Assembly (NCBI RefSeq): GCF_004379255.2
Contig: NC_056033.1
Span: 23,552,209 to 23,616,208, forward strand
Direction: 5' to 3'
DNA: 64,000 nucleotides
From: Salvia splendens
Taxonomy: Eukaryota; Streptophyta; Magnoliopsida; Lamiales; Lamiaceae
How positions within the stretch are numbered: position 1 is the first letter of the stretch; each line of letters opens with the position of its first letter. Positions 44,001 to 53,120 of this stretch are shown piece by piece. The notes under the pieces are model-generated. The model did no database searches and had not been told where the DNA came from. It saw nothing but the letters and a program-made list of their open reading frames with translations. A program made the position numbers and the translations under genes.

Positions 44001-44257
44001 AAATTAAATTTTGTTGGATTTTTGTTGAATGTATCGGACATCCAGATTTTGAATTTTATGATCTTATTTATTATTTATTTAAATTTATTATATTCATATA
44101 GGTGTAATATATTTGTGTGTTCTATTCACTTGCCTATCGTCAAAACAAATAACGACGACAATCTATCGTAGCTCGGATTTAAACGCATAAAAGTCACTTA
44201 TAGGTAATCAAGCTAATAATATTGTTTCTAATAATATTGGCTTAGCGGGTCATTACT
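41002..44257 (-). repeat. 5' LTR of the Gypsy element
   Basis: 3256 bp, uninterrupted, nearly identical to the LTR at 29964-37889. It contains the hairpin at 42088-42127, a GCTGCTGCTGTC-rich segment (42830-43030) and several open frames on both strands (for example 42481-42756 and 42757-43212). These are also in the other LTR and show no protein homology that I recognise. Confidence 0.94.
42088..42127 (-). other. Conserved LTR stem-loop (right LTR copy)
   Basis: Same two-step hairpin as at 31047-31086, with one substitution in the spacer (GCC for GTC). Confidence 0.75.
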
Positions 44258-44262
44258 AAGTA

Positions 44263-44549
44263 TCTTGCCATACTTGGTCTCCGTGAGAACTTCATTTCAA
44301 CGAGATCCTTTAGGGATCAATAAAAGTCATAGACTTAACCTCACCACTAGGCAAGTTTTTCAACACTCTATTGCTCTTTAGAGAATAGATATAGATGAGT
44401 GCTTCACACGAACTCTCATAGCTTAGTTTTCCCATTGAACCAAGTTCTTGGGATCTCCAGTCATCATGGTTGGGTTACCACTACGACAATTCTTTAGTTT
44501 GTGGATTTCAAACCCATTCCCTCAAGCAATTTATTCATTTGATCACAAT
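44263..44549 (-). other. 3' untranslated region of the minus-strand Copia
   Basis: Non-coding sequence between the end of RNase H and the Gypsy insertion. Together with 29632-29963 it forms the original region between the pol stop and the purine tract. Confidence 0.65.
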
Positions 44550-44834
44550 TTACCCTTTGGTTAGCGGATCCCCTAGAATATCCAATGACTTCACGTAGTC
44601 AATTGTAATCACCCCTGTTGTGATCAAATGTCTCACGGTATTATGTCGTCGACGGATGTGTCGAGACTTACCATTGTACAGGACACTGTTTGCCCTCCCA
44701 ATAGTGGCTTGGCTATCACAGTGAATTAACACTGGAGGCACGAGCTTTGACCAACATGGAATGTCTTCAAGGAAGTTTTTAAGCCATTCGGCTTCTTCCG
44801 CAGCTTTATCTAAAGCTATGAATTCAGATTCCAT
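44550..44834 (-). pseudogene. Copia RNase H, C-terminal part
   Basis: Minus-strand frame starting [20 protein letters not shown] and including [27 protein letters not shown] and the usual end [14 protein letters not shown]. It continues the RT-RNase H product of 44824-45222 after a frameshift near 44860-44930. Confidence 0.88.
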
Positions 44835-45222
44835 GGTGGATCGAGTTATACATGTCTGTTTTGTGAATTTCCACGAGACAACACCACCCCAATAGTAAAG
44901 ACATATCCACTTGTCGAAAGTGAGTCTTTGTTATCGGATATCCAGTTTGCATCGCAGTACCCTTCAAGTATTGGGGGGTATCTCGAAAAGTGAGCTCATG
45001 ATTTTGAGTATACTTGAGATACCTCAAAACTCTTACAAGAGCTTTCCAATGCTCCTTGCTTGGATTTCTCGTATAGCGGCTCAACTTGTTCACGGCGCTA
45101 GCAATATCAGGTCGAGTGCAATTAGTAAGATACATAATGCATCCAATGACCCGTGCATAATCTTCTTGTGCAACGGGCTCACCCCTGTTATTGCTCAAGT
45201 GAACATTGAGCTCTATAGGCAT
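44824..45222 (-). pseudogene. Copia RT C-terminus and start of RNase H
   Basis: Reads EDYARVIGCIMYLTNCTRPD, IASAVNKLSRYTRNPSKEHW and ALVRVLRYLKYT, the well-known connection between RT and RNase H, then loses the frame. The upstream frame joins near 45220-45270, again by a frameshift. Confidence 0.88.
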
Positions 45223-46469
45223 TTTAGCCGGGATGCCATCATTGGCGTGAACCTCTTTAATACTTTCTCAACATAATGAGATTGTGTTAAGGTGATTCCT
45301 TCAGATGTTCTTAGAATTTTCATTCCAAGAATTACATCGGCTAGACCCATATCCTTCAAGTCGAAGTTTCTCTTTAACATGGCTTTCGTGTCGTTAATCA
45401 ATTGGGTGTTACTACCCATGATTAACATATCATCAACATAGAAACACACTATAACGTATCCATTATCAGTGTTCTTAATATAGACACATTTGTCACATTC
45501 GTTGATTTTAAATCCATTTGATAACATCACGTTATCAAATTTCAAGTGCCACTGCAACGGTGCTTGTTTCAATCTATAGAGGGATTTAACTAGTTTACAT
45601 ACTTTTTTCTCTTGTCCAGGTACTACAAAACCTTCAGGTTGTTCCATATAGATTTCATCTTCAAGGTCACCATTTAGAAACGCAGTCTTAACATCCATTT
45701 GATGAATCTCAAGATTGTGTACAGCAGCAATCGCGAGAAGCACTCGAATTGATGTAATCCTCGTTACAGGTGAGTAGGTATCAAAGAAATTGTACCCTTC
45801 CTTTTGTTTAAAGCCTTTGACTACCAATCGAGCTTTATACTTGTCCAATGTTCCATCGGCCTTAAACTTTCTTTTAAGGACCCATTCGCATCCTAAAGGT
45901 TTAGCACCTTCAGGTAGATCAACCAACACCCACGTGTGGTTTAGCAAAATTGAATCAATTTCACTTTGAACAGCTTCTTTCCAATGCAACCCGTCTAGGC
46001 CAGCAAAGACTATTTTTATCGATGTTGGTTCTTCATCCAACATAAATGCAATATAGTCAGGACCAAATGTCTTTGGTGTTCTGACGCTGCTACCACGTCT
46101 TAGTACCGTATCGTTTGGATCAGGCCTTGTTCGCTTGCGCGATACTGGCTCTTCATCCACTGATTTAGAACTAGTGGTTTCATCCTTAATTCTTGTCTTA
46201 TAATTGGGTGCAATATTTTCCTTGTCTTTGCGAGGAAATATATTTTCAAGAAATACAACATTTCTTGACTCGATTATTGTTCCCACGGTCATAGTTATTT
46301 CAGACTTATGTATAACAAATTGATATGCACTACTATTAAGTGCATACCCAATGAAGATGCAGTCAACCGTTTTAGGACCGATTGTAATTTCTTTGGGCGG
46401 AGGAACCATCACATTTGTCAAACACCCCCACAATTGAGGTATTTGTAGGATGACTTCCTTCCCTTCCAC
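45213..46469 (-). pseudogene. Copia reverse transcriptase region
   Basis: A 418-codon minus-strand frame. The first ~110 residues are the end of integrase (SAYQFVIHKSEI and a Lys/Arg-rich linker, SVDEEPVSRKRTRPDPND). Then follow HWKEAVQSEIDSILLNHTWV, CEWVLKRKFKADGTLDKYKA, MDVKTAFLNGDLEDEIYMEQ, SLYRLKQAPLQWHLKF and the RT active site in FYVDDMLIMGSN. The frame is lost after SHYVEKVLKRF near 45240. Tork-like by motif style. Confidence 0.92.
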
Positions 46470-46556
46470 AACTCATAAGGAGTAACGTCCTTACCTTTGC
46501 GTGGGATTTTGTTTAGGATGTAGTTGGCTGTCAAAAACAGCTTCCCCCCACATGTT

Positions 46557-47273
46557 CTAGGGCATCCCCGAACTGATCAGTAACGCATTCATCATCTCTT
46601 TGAGAGTTCGATTCTTGCGTTCTGCAACACCATTAGATTGTGGTGAATTTGATGCAGTCGTTTGATGAATTATACCACTTGTGTTGCATAATTCCTCAAA
46701 CGGGGCTACGTATTCACTTCCTCTATCACTTCGAATCATTTTGATTTTACATCCAAATTGATTCTCGACTTCGTTCTTATAATTTTTGAACGCTTCTATT
46801 GCTTCGTCTTTACTTCTTAAAAGATACACATAACAATATCTTGTGCAATCATCTATGAATGTGATAAAGTATTTTTTACCACCTCTCGTTTGCACCAACT
46901 TTAAGTCACATACGTCTGTGTGAATTAATTCAAGGAGTTTTGTGTTCCGTTCAACCGAATGAAATGATAACTTAGTCATTTTTGCCTCAAAACAAGTTTC
47001 ACATTTGTTTTGTGTTTTTACTTCATTTGTCTTTAGTAAATCTAAACTTACTAATCTTTTCATGGCATTTGGATTTACATGTCCCAATCTATTGTGCCAC
47101 AAGTTAGAACACTCAGCCAAGTAAGAGGAAGTAGATGCATTCTTATTATTAGCCAACGGCTTAGGGACATGGCGTGTAGCTACACTAAGCTTGAAAAGTC
47201 CGTCGGTTACAAAACCTTTTCCGAATGACTTTCCAAACTTGTACAAAAGAAAACCTATCAGATTCGAATACAA
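46557..47273 (-). pseudogene. Copia GAG-pre-integrase and integrase core
   Basis: Contains LWHNRLGHVNPNAMKRLVSL, CETCFEAKMTKLSFHSVERN, ELIHTDVCDLKLVQTRGGKK, FITFIDDCTRY, MIRSDRGSEYVAPFEELCN and SPQSNGVAERKNRTLKEMMN, so the integrase D, D and E residues are present. A frame change at about 46556 separates it from the following integrase end, where the shifted frame (46470-46556) is still readable. Confidence 0.9.
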
Positions 47274-47880
47274 GTTTAAACCCCTTATTCACTAGTATTG
47301 ATCCTGACACTAGGTTCTTGGGGATGTCCGGGACGTGCAGCACATCCTTCAAAGTGATGGTGACGGTGGACGTCATCATGAGAATCACGTCCCCAATGCC
47401 GAGGACTTGAGACGAGGTTTGATTCCGCATATTGATTTTCCTCCCTTCAACAGCAGTGTAGGAGGAGAACTTGCTTTTATCGGCACAGACGTGGGCAGTA
47501 GCTCCAGTGTCGATGTACAAGCCAACTTTGTTATCAACAAGGTTGACTTCTTCCGTGACCACAACAACAAGATCACTTTCATCCCTGTCCTTGAACTCTT
47601 TTTCAACAACGTGGGCAGTCGACTTCTTTTTCGGTCTGCGGCAGTCTTTGGAAAAATGGCCAGGTTTGCCACAGTTGTAGCAGTTGCCTTCAATCTTCCT
47701 CGCAGGCTGCTTCCTCTTGCCCTTGTCCTTTGCAGTTGGACAGAAGCGTTTGTTGGAGGGACCGCCCCGCTCCAATAGATTGGCCTTTGCAACAGGTGGG
47801 CCATGGCCCTTAGCCAAACCATCACGTTTGCGCACGTCTGACTCGATGCTCAGCTTCACGATCAAGTTTTCAAGATTCAT
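47185..47880 (-). pseudogene. Copia gag C-terminus, zinc knuckle and protease
   Basis: Has a basic region, the CCHC knuckle CYNCGKPGHFSKDCRRPKKK, then the protease active site GLYIDTGATAHVCADKSKFS and the usual downstream GIGDVILMMTSTVTITLKDV and LHVPDIPKNLVSGSILVNKG. It overlaps the integrase frame at 47185-47273, where a frameshift has occurred. Confidence 0.9.
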
Positions 47881-48143
47881 CTCCTTTCACTTGTGCTTAA
47901 GTTAGCTCTTGAAGTCCTTCCAGCCGGGTGGAAGTTTTTCAATGACCGTGCCCGCCGTGAAAGCTTCAGGAAGAGCCATTCCCTCGGCGGCGAGGTCGTG
48001 GATGATCAGCTGGAACTCTTGCACTTGGTCCATGATTGGTCAGGAATCGACCATTTTGTAGTCCAAGTACTTGGCTATTACAAATTTCTTAGTGTCCGCA
48101 TCATCACTACGATACTTCTTATCTAGAATTTCCCACACTTGTT

Positions 48144-48833
48144 TTAATGGGGGAATAGTACAGTACACGTTGTAGAGACTATCATAGAGTTTTTACAAAG
48201 ATAGTCTCCTTTGCGCCAAGCGTCATACTCGACGTACATCTCGACATGTGCCTCGTCCTCACTTGGCAGGGTTGGCTCATTCTCCTTGAGGAAGTTCACG
48301 ACGCCCAACGTTGTTAGGTAGAACAATATTTTCTGTTGCCATCTCTTGAAATCCGTTCCCGTGAACTTCGATGGCTTCTCGGCGGGTGGCATCATCCTTG
48401 GTACAATTGGTGCCGAGTTTGTCCCATGAAAGGGACCAAGTCCGTTGCCCCCGTAGGAGCTAACAATTGGGTGGGACACAGTACCCCCTATAGTTGCGTG
48501 GAGCATGTAGGCCCCCGCATTTGTGCCGACCCTGAAGGATCCAGCACCCGTGCCGACCCCGATGGATCCAGTACCCGTGCCGACCTCGGAGGGTCCAGCA
48601 CCAGTGTTGCCCCCGAAGGAGCTAGCACCCGTGCCGACCACGGAGGGTCCAGCACCCGTGCTGCCCCCGAAGGAGCTAGCACTCATGTTGACCCGGAGGG
48701 TCCAACACCCGTGCCGTGCCCGAAGGCCCCGATACTCGACCCAATGATGGATCCAATGGAACCACTGAAAGTGGAACCGACTGATCCACTCGAGGTGAAT
48801 CCGGAGATGGTCCCAAAGGGGTTCAAGCCCCAC
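48144..48833 (-). pseudogene. Copia gag N-terminus with Gly/Thr repeat extension
   Basis: The second half is a typical Copia gag start: IVPRMMPPAEKPSKFTGTDF followed by KRWQQKILFYLTTLGVVNFL and NEPTLPSEDEA. Before it lies a low-complexity part made of repeats such as SSFGGSTGAG and VGTGAGS, encoded by a ~33 bp minisatellite (about 48525-48700). The gag middle (about 47885-48140) is out of frame. The open frames on the opposite strand here are shadows of the repeat. Confidence 0.75.
48525..48700. repeat. Coding minisatellite in gag
   Basis: Repeated words CACCCGTGCCGACC and GGAGGGTCCAGCACC with a period near 30-36 bp, about five units. Confidence 0.75.
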
Positions 48834-48845
48834 TTATTCTTTTAA

Positions 48846-49112
48846 AAAGCGTAATAAGCGGCACATGGGGCACGAGTCACGGTGCACGGTGCGCGACTCG
48901 CGGGCGGGCGGCGACGCACACGTTTGGGCTCTGTCACCCGTCTTGTTCCACGATAATTATTACAGATAATAATTCATCTTATTAAATACTTCATCAAAGA
49001 AGTTTATCATCCCCGATGTGGGATAATTAATACTTAGTTAATTAATCCCTTACTTTTTCCCATAGCTCATTTTTTACTTTATTGTGACCAACTTTTAATC
49101 ATTTTTGATATA
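48846..49112 (-). repeat. 5' LTR remnant of the minus-strand Copia
   Basis: Matches the central part of the 3' LTR at about 29230-29490 (CTGTCACCCGTCTTGTTCCA, ATAATTCATCTTATTAAAT, TCCCTTACTTTTTCCCATAG). Both outer parts, the primer binding site and the leader are missing, so gag lies directly beside mid-LTR sequence. Confidence 0.8.
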
Positions 49113-49129
49113 GGAAAAATTAAAAAAAA

Positions 49130-49186
49130 TGTTGTGGGAAGTGGCTTAAGCCCTCCCCCATCTATACGTGTGTCCGCCAATGTATG
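49130..49186. mobile_element. Terminal fragment of a hAT MITE
   Basis: GTGTCCGCCAATG at the right and GGCTTAAGCCCTCCCCCAT inside match, in reverse, the start of the hAT MITE at 21624. Confidence 0.65.
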
Positions 49187-49203
49187 TCTTAAGTGTAGTA
49201 CTA

Positions 49204-49437
49204 CTCCATCATTCTCCAACTAAGTTGAGTCATATTCCTCTTTGGTTTGTCTCTAGTAAGTTGAATCATTTCCTTCTTTAACAAAAAACAGAACATCTAA
49301 TCACTCGTACCTTATTCCACCATCTACTTTATACACTCTTTATCTTTCTGACTTTATTCCTCTCTCCTACTTTACAACACAATTTCTTAATCTTCGTGCC
49401 CAAAAGTTTTGTCTCAACTTAGTTGGGACGATGGGAG
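49204..49437. mobile_element. Stowaway-like MITE
   Basis: CTCCATCATTCTCCAACTAA and, reversed, CTCCCATCGTCCCAACTAAG are the ends, extended by GTTGAG, with TA on both sides (49202-49203, 49438-49439). Confidence 0.85.
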
Positions 49438-49559
49438 TATTAATTAGTGTAGTAAGAGAATTAAAATTTTAGCCTTTTATTTATTTTTATAAATAAATTT
49501 CACATGTCTTATTTTTTTTAGTGTATTAGGAGATGTATGATGAGATATCTTAGGAGATC

Positions 49560-49995
49560 TTTACCTTCCTACGAGGTAGGAACGTCTATAATGGAGATCC
49601 TTACTGAGCGACAACCCGAAGTTATCATGCTCTTCTTTCTCCGCATAGTTGAAGTCGATGGAAACAACTCTACCACTTCTAGAGTAGTCACCACTTGCCG
49701 AAATTTTTGATTTCTTAGACGCACCACTTCTAGCTCAAGTATCAGAGCCATCGCCAACTTTGGGGCTCCTCTAGAGAAATTGTCAGCCGTCTAAGTACTT
49801 GATGCCTCCTCCGCGAAGAAAACATCGTTCGCCTTATTGGCAATGTCGGCCAAGCTGTGTTCACTTGGCCAAATCTTCAAGGCGTTGGAGTAGAGTTCGC
49901 CCCACTTTTTCATCCTTCTTAACCCGGGCCCAGTGCTTCAAGTTGGAGGCACGAGGTATAGTGCCCCTTGACCTTTCAATGTTGTACTTCTCAGC
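49560..49995 (-). pseudogene. Fragment of a plant transposon-associated or Myb/NAM-like protein (tentative)
   Basis: Minus-strand translation gives CAAEKYNIERSRGTIPRASN, LKHWARVKKDEKVGRTLLQR, LEDLAK, then stops, and further on SGASKKSKISASGD and VVSIDFNYAEKEEHDN. Such a pattern (LK.W.RV..., then a Ser/Lys-rich tail) is seen in the accessory proteins of PIF/Harbinger transposons and in NAM-associated C-terminal regions. Stops interrupt it and I cannot name the family with confidence. Confidence 0.35.
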
Positions 49996-50128
49996 AGCAC
50001 AGTCCTAAAATATTCAAAACTTCCAGTTGTTTCCGATGACGGAGTCCTTGGAAATCCCATATGATAGTATAGGATTCTTAATTCCTTTACTAAAGAATGT
50101 TAGTATATGATTCTTAATTCATGTACTA

Positions 50129-50195
50129 AGGGGTGTTCGGTTTACAAGATTGTATCCCAAGATTATATATCTAATGTGTTTGGTTCATGAGATCA
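50129..50195. mobile_element. Fragment of a GGGGTGTTCGGTTT-type MITE
   Basis: GGGGTGTTCGGTTTACAAG and TGTGTTTGGTTCATGAGAT are words typical of Tourist-like MITE ends. No opposite terminus was seen. Confidence 0.4.
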
Positions 50196-50229
50196 ATCCA
50201 ACCAAGCCTGGTGCGAGATTCCATTGTCT

Positions 50230-50640
50230 AGGGGTGACAGCCTGACCCTGGAAGAGGAGGACGTACATCTGACATTAGGTTTTCCAAGAGGTCCGACACC
50301 CATTCAACGGCCAACCGAAAGACAAACCAACTTTGAGTACAATGACTATGTTGCACTACATTGTAACAAGGGCGATTCAAAATGACCCCTGGAGACATTG
50401 GGGAGTTGATGATGCAGGATGTTGATGGCAGTCCAGATTTCAAGAAACTCTTCATGTTTATGCTGGAGAATGTCGTTATGGAGACACCGACCGACGACAA
50501 TTGTAAGCCAAAGATTCTGCATTTCATCGACGATGTGGATGAGATTAGGAACATGAATTGGTGTGGGTACTTGTTATCGGTTCTTGAGGTCACGTATCCC
50601 AGTTGGACACAAGGCCTAATTGGTGTGCAATTTGAACCTC
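50230..50640 (+). pseudogene. Fragment of a plant transposon-linked protein (DUF1985/plant-mobile-domain-like)
   Basis: The plus strand reads GDSLTLEEEDVHLTLGFPRG and NFEYNDYVALHCNKGDSK, then after a one-base frame change GDIGELMMQDVDGSPDFKKL, FMFMLENVVMETP and LHFIDDVDEIRNMNWCGYLL. The order 'TLEEEDVH.TLGFPRG', then '...FMLENV', then 'I..MNWC.YLL' is the pattern of proteins carried by plant Mutator-type elements with Ulp1-like proteases, in which a DUF1985-like region precedes the protease. Only this N-terminal region is here; no Cys-protease motif follows. The frameshift near 50380 makes it a remnant. Confidence 0.5.
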
Positions 50641-50992
50641 CCGTACTCCACTACCCCAACTACTCCGCAAATTTCTCATCACGATTTTCTCTGCAGATTC
50701 CGGCGTGAGCAAACCCTGTGCAATATAATTATGCAGAGAGGTGATTCCTCTCAACCTAAGAACTCTAGTTCACACAACAGGTTTTTATTATGTTGATATC
50801 GCTTAACTGATCCAGTTATCCAGTCGTTGGTTATGCAAACGGAGAGGCTTATGGCCTTCAATACCTTAACCCATAATACTATAGACTAGTTAAGGGAAGT
50901 AAGGGTTGAATCCCACAGGGACAGAGGCATGCAGTGTAATATCCCTAACTTTTGAAAATTTAAAATTTAAAGTTAAGAGCTAGAGTTTAATA

Positions 50993-51171
50993 CTCCCTCC
51001 GTCCCGCACTACTCGCACGTATTTCCTTTTTGGACGTCCCAAGTTACTTGCACTCTTTCCATTTTTAGTAAAAATTTTCACCTACAACCGTCATTTTTGA
51101 CTTTCCTATACACTCATTCCTTAATCTCCGTGCCGAAAAGGAAATGAGCGAGTAGCTCGGGACGGAGGGAG
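50993..51171. mobile_element. Stowaway MITE, 179 bp, sister of 5961-6139
   Basis: CTCCCTCCGTCCCGCACTAC and GGGACGGAGGGAG with TA on both sides (50991-50992, 51172-51173). Same length and nearly the same sequence as the copy at 5961-6139. Confidence 0.92.
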
Positions 51172-52991
51172 TATATGTTTTGTTGTGTGTATGTATGTGC
51201 ATATGATAGTCAATATATGGAAAAGAATAGCCAATAGTCTAAGTAAAGGAAAAGAACTAAATAAAAGAAAAGGAAATGGAATTGAAGTGATAATGATAAA
51301 TGGTAGAGATGGAACGTGTCATGCATAGAATCAAGGAAAAAAAGAAGATGAGAAGAATTCATAAAATAGAAAAAAAAGGGAGTTGGACATATGAATCAAA
51401 ATTAATCCCTCACACTCTCCTCTCTCTCTCTCCCCACGTCTTTTTCCCTCTCTCTGCAATCTCCATTGCCGCCCCTGCTCTCTCTTTGTTCAGCTGCACC
51501 TTTCCTCCCCGAGCTCGCCAGCGAAGTCGCCGAGATGCCAGAAGCTCACATAGCTCCCCCCAAGTCCTAATTTCCCTAGTTCCTCCTCATTTCGGATATT
51601 GAATTTAAATCCCACCTTGACCCAACATCCAAAATAGCTATGTTGGAGGTTAGATTCTTCTATAAACGTCGTTTGATTTGATCATCGGAGTGAAATCCAA
51701 TTCTGGTAGAAATTGTAAAATAACCGAACATAGTTGGCTATAATTAAATAGTTTTGATATTATATAGAGTAAATGGTTGTTGATTTATGGTTAATGGGAT
51801 GATTAAACATAAATGGAAATAGAATTTGATACAAAAGTATGAGTTAGATTTACTCCTCTGTTTTTCATCCCCATATTCCGAATTGTTTTGAATATTTAGG
51901 ACTGTGATTTATCAATTTTTATAATAACTCTGATGAGTCTAGAGAGTCCCTGATTTATATGGAGAATTTAGGAGTTCATTTACTATGTGTATAAATTGTT
52001 ATAACGATACAACTATGAACTGTCAAAATTTTGGTACTTTGTCATATTTTGGTATGTGTCATCCGAAATATTCAGGGCATGTAAGTTCGATGAAAACTTG
52101 ATTTCATAATTTCTAAATTAACTATAAGGTGTTTAGTTGTTCTCTGAATTTTATGATTAATTAAAGAGTACAAATACCATTTATAAAAATTATTTAGAAA
52201 ATGCTGCCAGAAATTGTTTGATTTTGGTAGTCTATGGGAAAACAAGAATATCTCTTAAACTATTAGGAAGCCTTGAGTGAATCATGTTGAATTATAACTG
52301 AACTTCTTTGGGTAAATATGAGTTATTAATAGTTACGCTATTTATATTATGCATAAAGGCGAAGGAACCTATAGTGCGTTTTGGAGACAAAGGAGTGAAC
52401 CTAGAAGGTAGAGAAGTATCAAGGTGAAATATGCTTATGTTCATAAGCCTAAGAGGTAGGATATCCTTACTATGAACTTTACTTCTGGTTTGAACTATGT
52501 GAACTAATTGAATAATAATATGTTATTCTATGTGATAATTATGTATATGTCATTAGAAGACACAAATGGAATTATTATGATATTTGTAAACCTGATATGA
52601 AAGTTCTACAAAGAAACGGTATAAATATAATTATATGATGATGATATAAATAATTTGGTGTATAATGTGATAATATGTGTTGAAGTGTGTATGAATCACA
52701 CTTTTAATTTTACATATATTATGTGGTTGATTGCTATATGTTGATTGTGGTGAATATTTGGGTTATATGGTGTGAACTAAATATGGTTATGCGTTATTTG
52801 ATATTGATGGTGGAATACGATATGGATATGTGATTGGTGTAAAACATATGTTTTATATGTTATATTCGAATTATTTGGTAGGATAAGATATGGATACGTG
52901 ATTGATGAAATTGATATGGTTTGCATATGATATTGGAATTATATGAATCATTCGACTAAAGAGAATTTGTGACGGTCTTGCCCTGGATCTG

Positions 52992-53120
52992 AATCATATT
53001 GGGACCTTCGGGTCAAATCACAGTGGGACCTTCGCGTCAAATCACAATGGGACCTTCGGGTCAAATCATATTGGGACCTTCGGGTCAAATCATATTGGGA
53101 CCTTCGGGTCAATCATATTG
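52992..53120 (+). repeat. 24 bp tandem repeat, ~5 copies, in the solo LTR
   Basis: Unit AATCATATTGGGACCTTCGG followed by GTCA recurs five times with changes in the TAT/CAG/CAA positions. Confidence 0.9.

Larger units (their letters stand above)
29964..44257 (-). mobile_element. Tekay-like chromovirus (Ty3/Gypsy), minus strand, large LTRs, pol mostly deleted
   Basis: Two LTRs of about 3.25 kb (29964-37889, itself interrupted; 41002-44257) flank a 3.1 kb interior. On the minus strand LTRs run TGTAACGACCCGC... to ...GTGCGGTCGTGACA. A purine tract (CTTTTAAGAGGGGTAGTA on the minus strand) precedes the 3' LTR. A primer site complementary to initiator tRNA-Met (TGGTATCAGAGC) follows the 5' LTR. TSD AAGTA flanks the insertion. 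Only the integrase C-terminus and chromodomain remain of pol. The outermost base of the right LTR is mutated (ACT for ACA). Confidence 0.93.
28665..49112 (-). mobile_element. Copia (Tork-like) LTR retrotransposon, minus strand, split by a Gypsy element
   Basis: The 3' LTR is at 28665-29631, followed on its inner side by the purine tract (CCCCCAC on plus), part of the 3' untranslated region (29632-29963), the inserted Gypsy (29964-44257), then RNase H, RT, integrase, protease and gag in order to 48833, and a partial 5' LTR at 48846-49112. The Gypsy target duplication AAGTA (29959-29963 and 44258-44262) shows that the two parts were once contiguous. The pol frames are interrupted many times, so the copy is dead. 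Confidence 0.88.

Noticed and set aside
47335..47778. 147-codon plus-strand ORF
   Set aside because: Antisense shadow of the Copia zinc knuckle and protease frame at 47185-47880.
48336..48845. 169-codon plus-strand ORF rich in Asp, Gly, Ser and Ala
   Set aside because: It is the antisense of the gag N-terminus and its minisatellite; the minus strand carries the recognisable gag motif.
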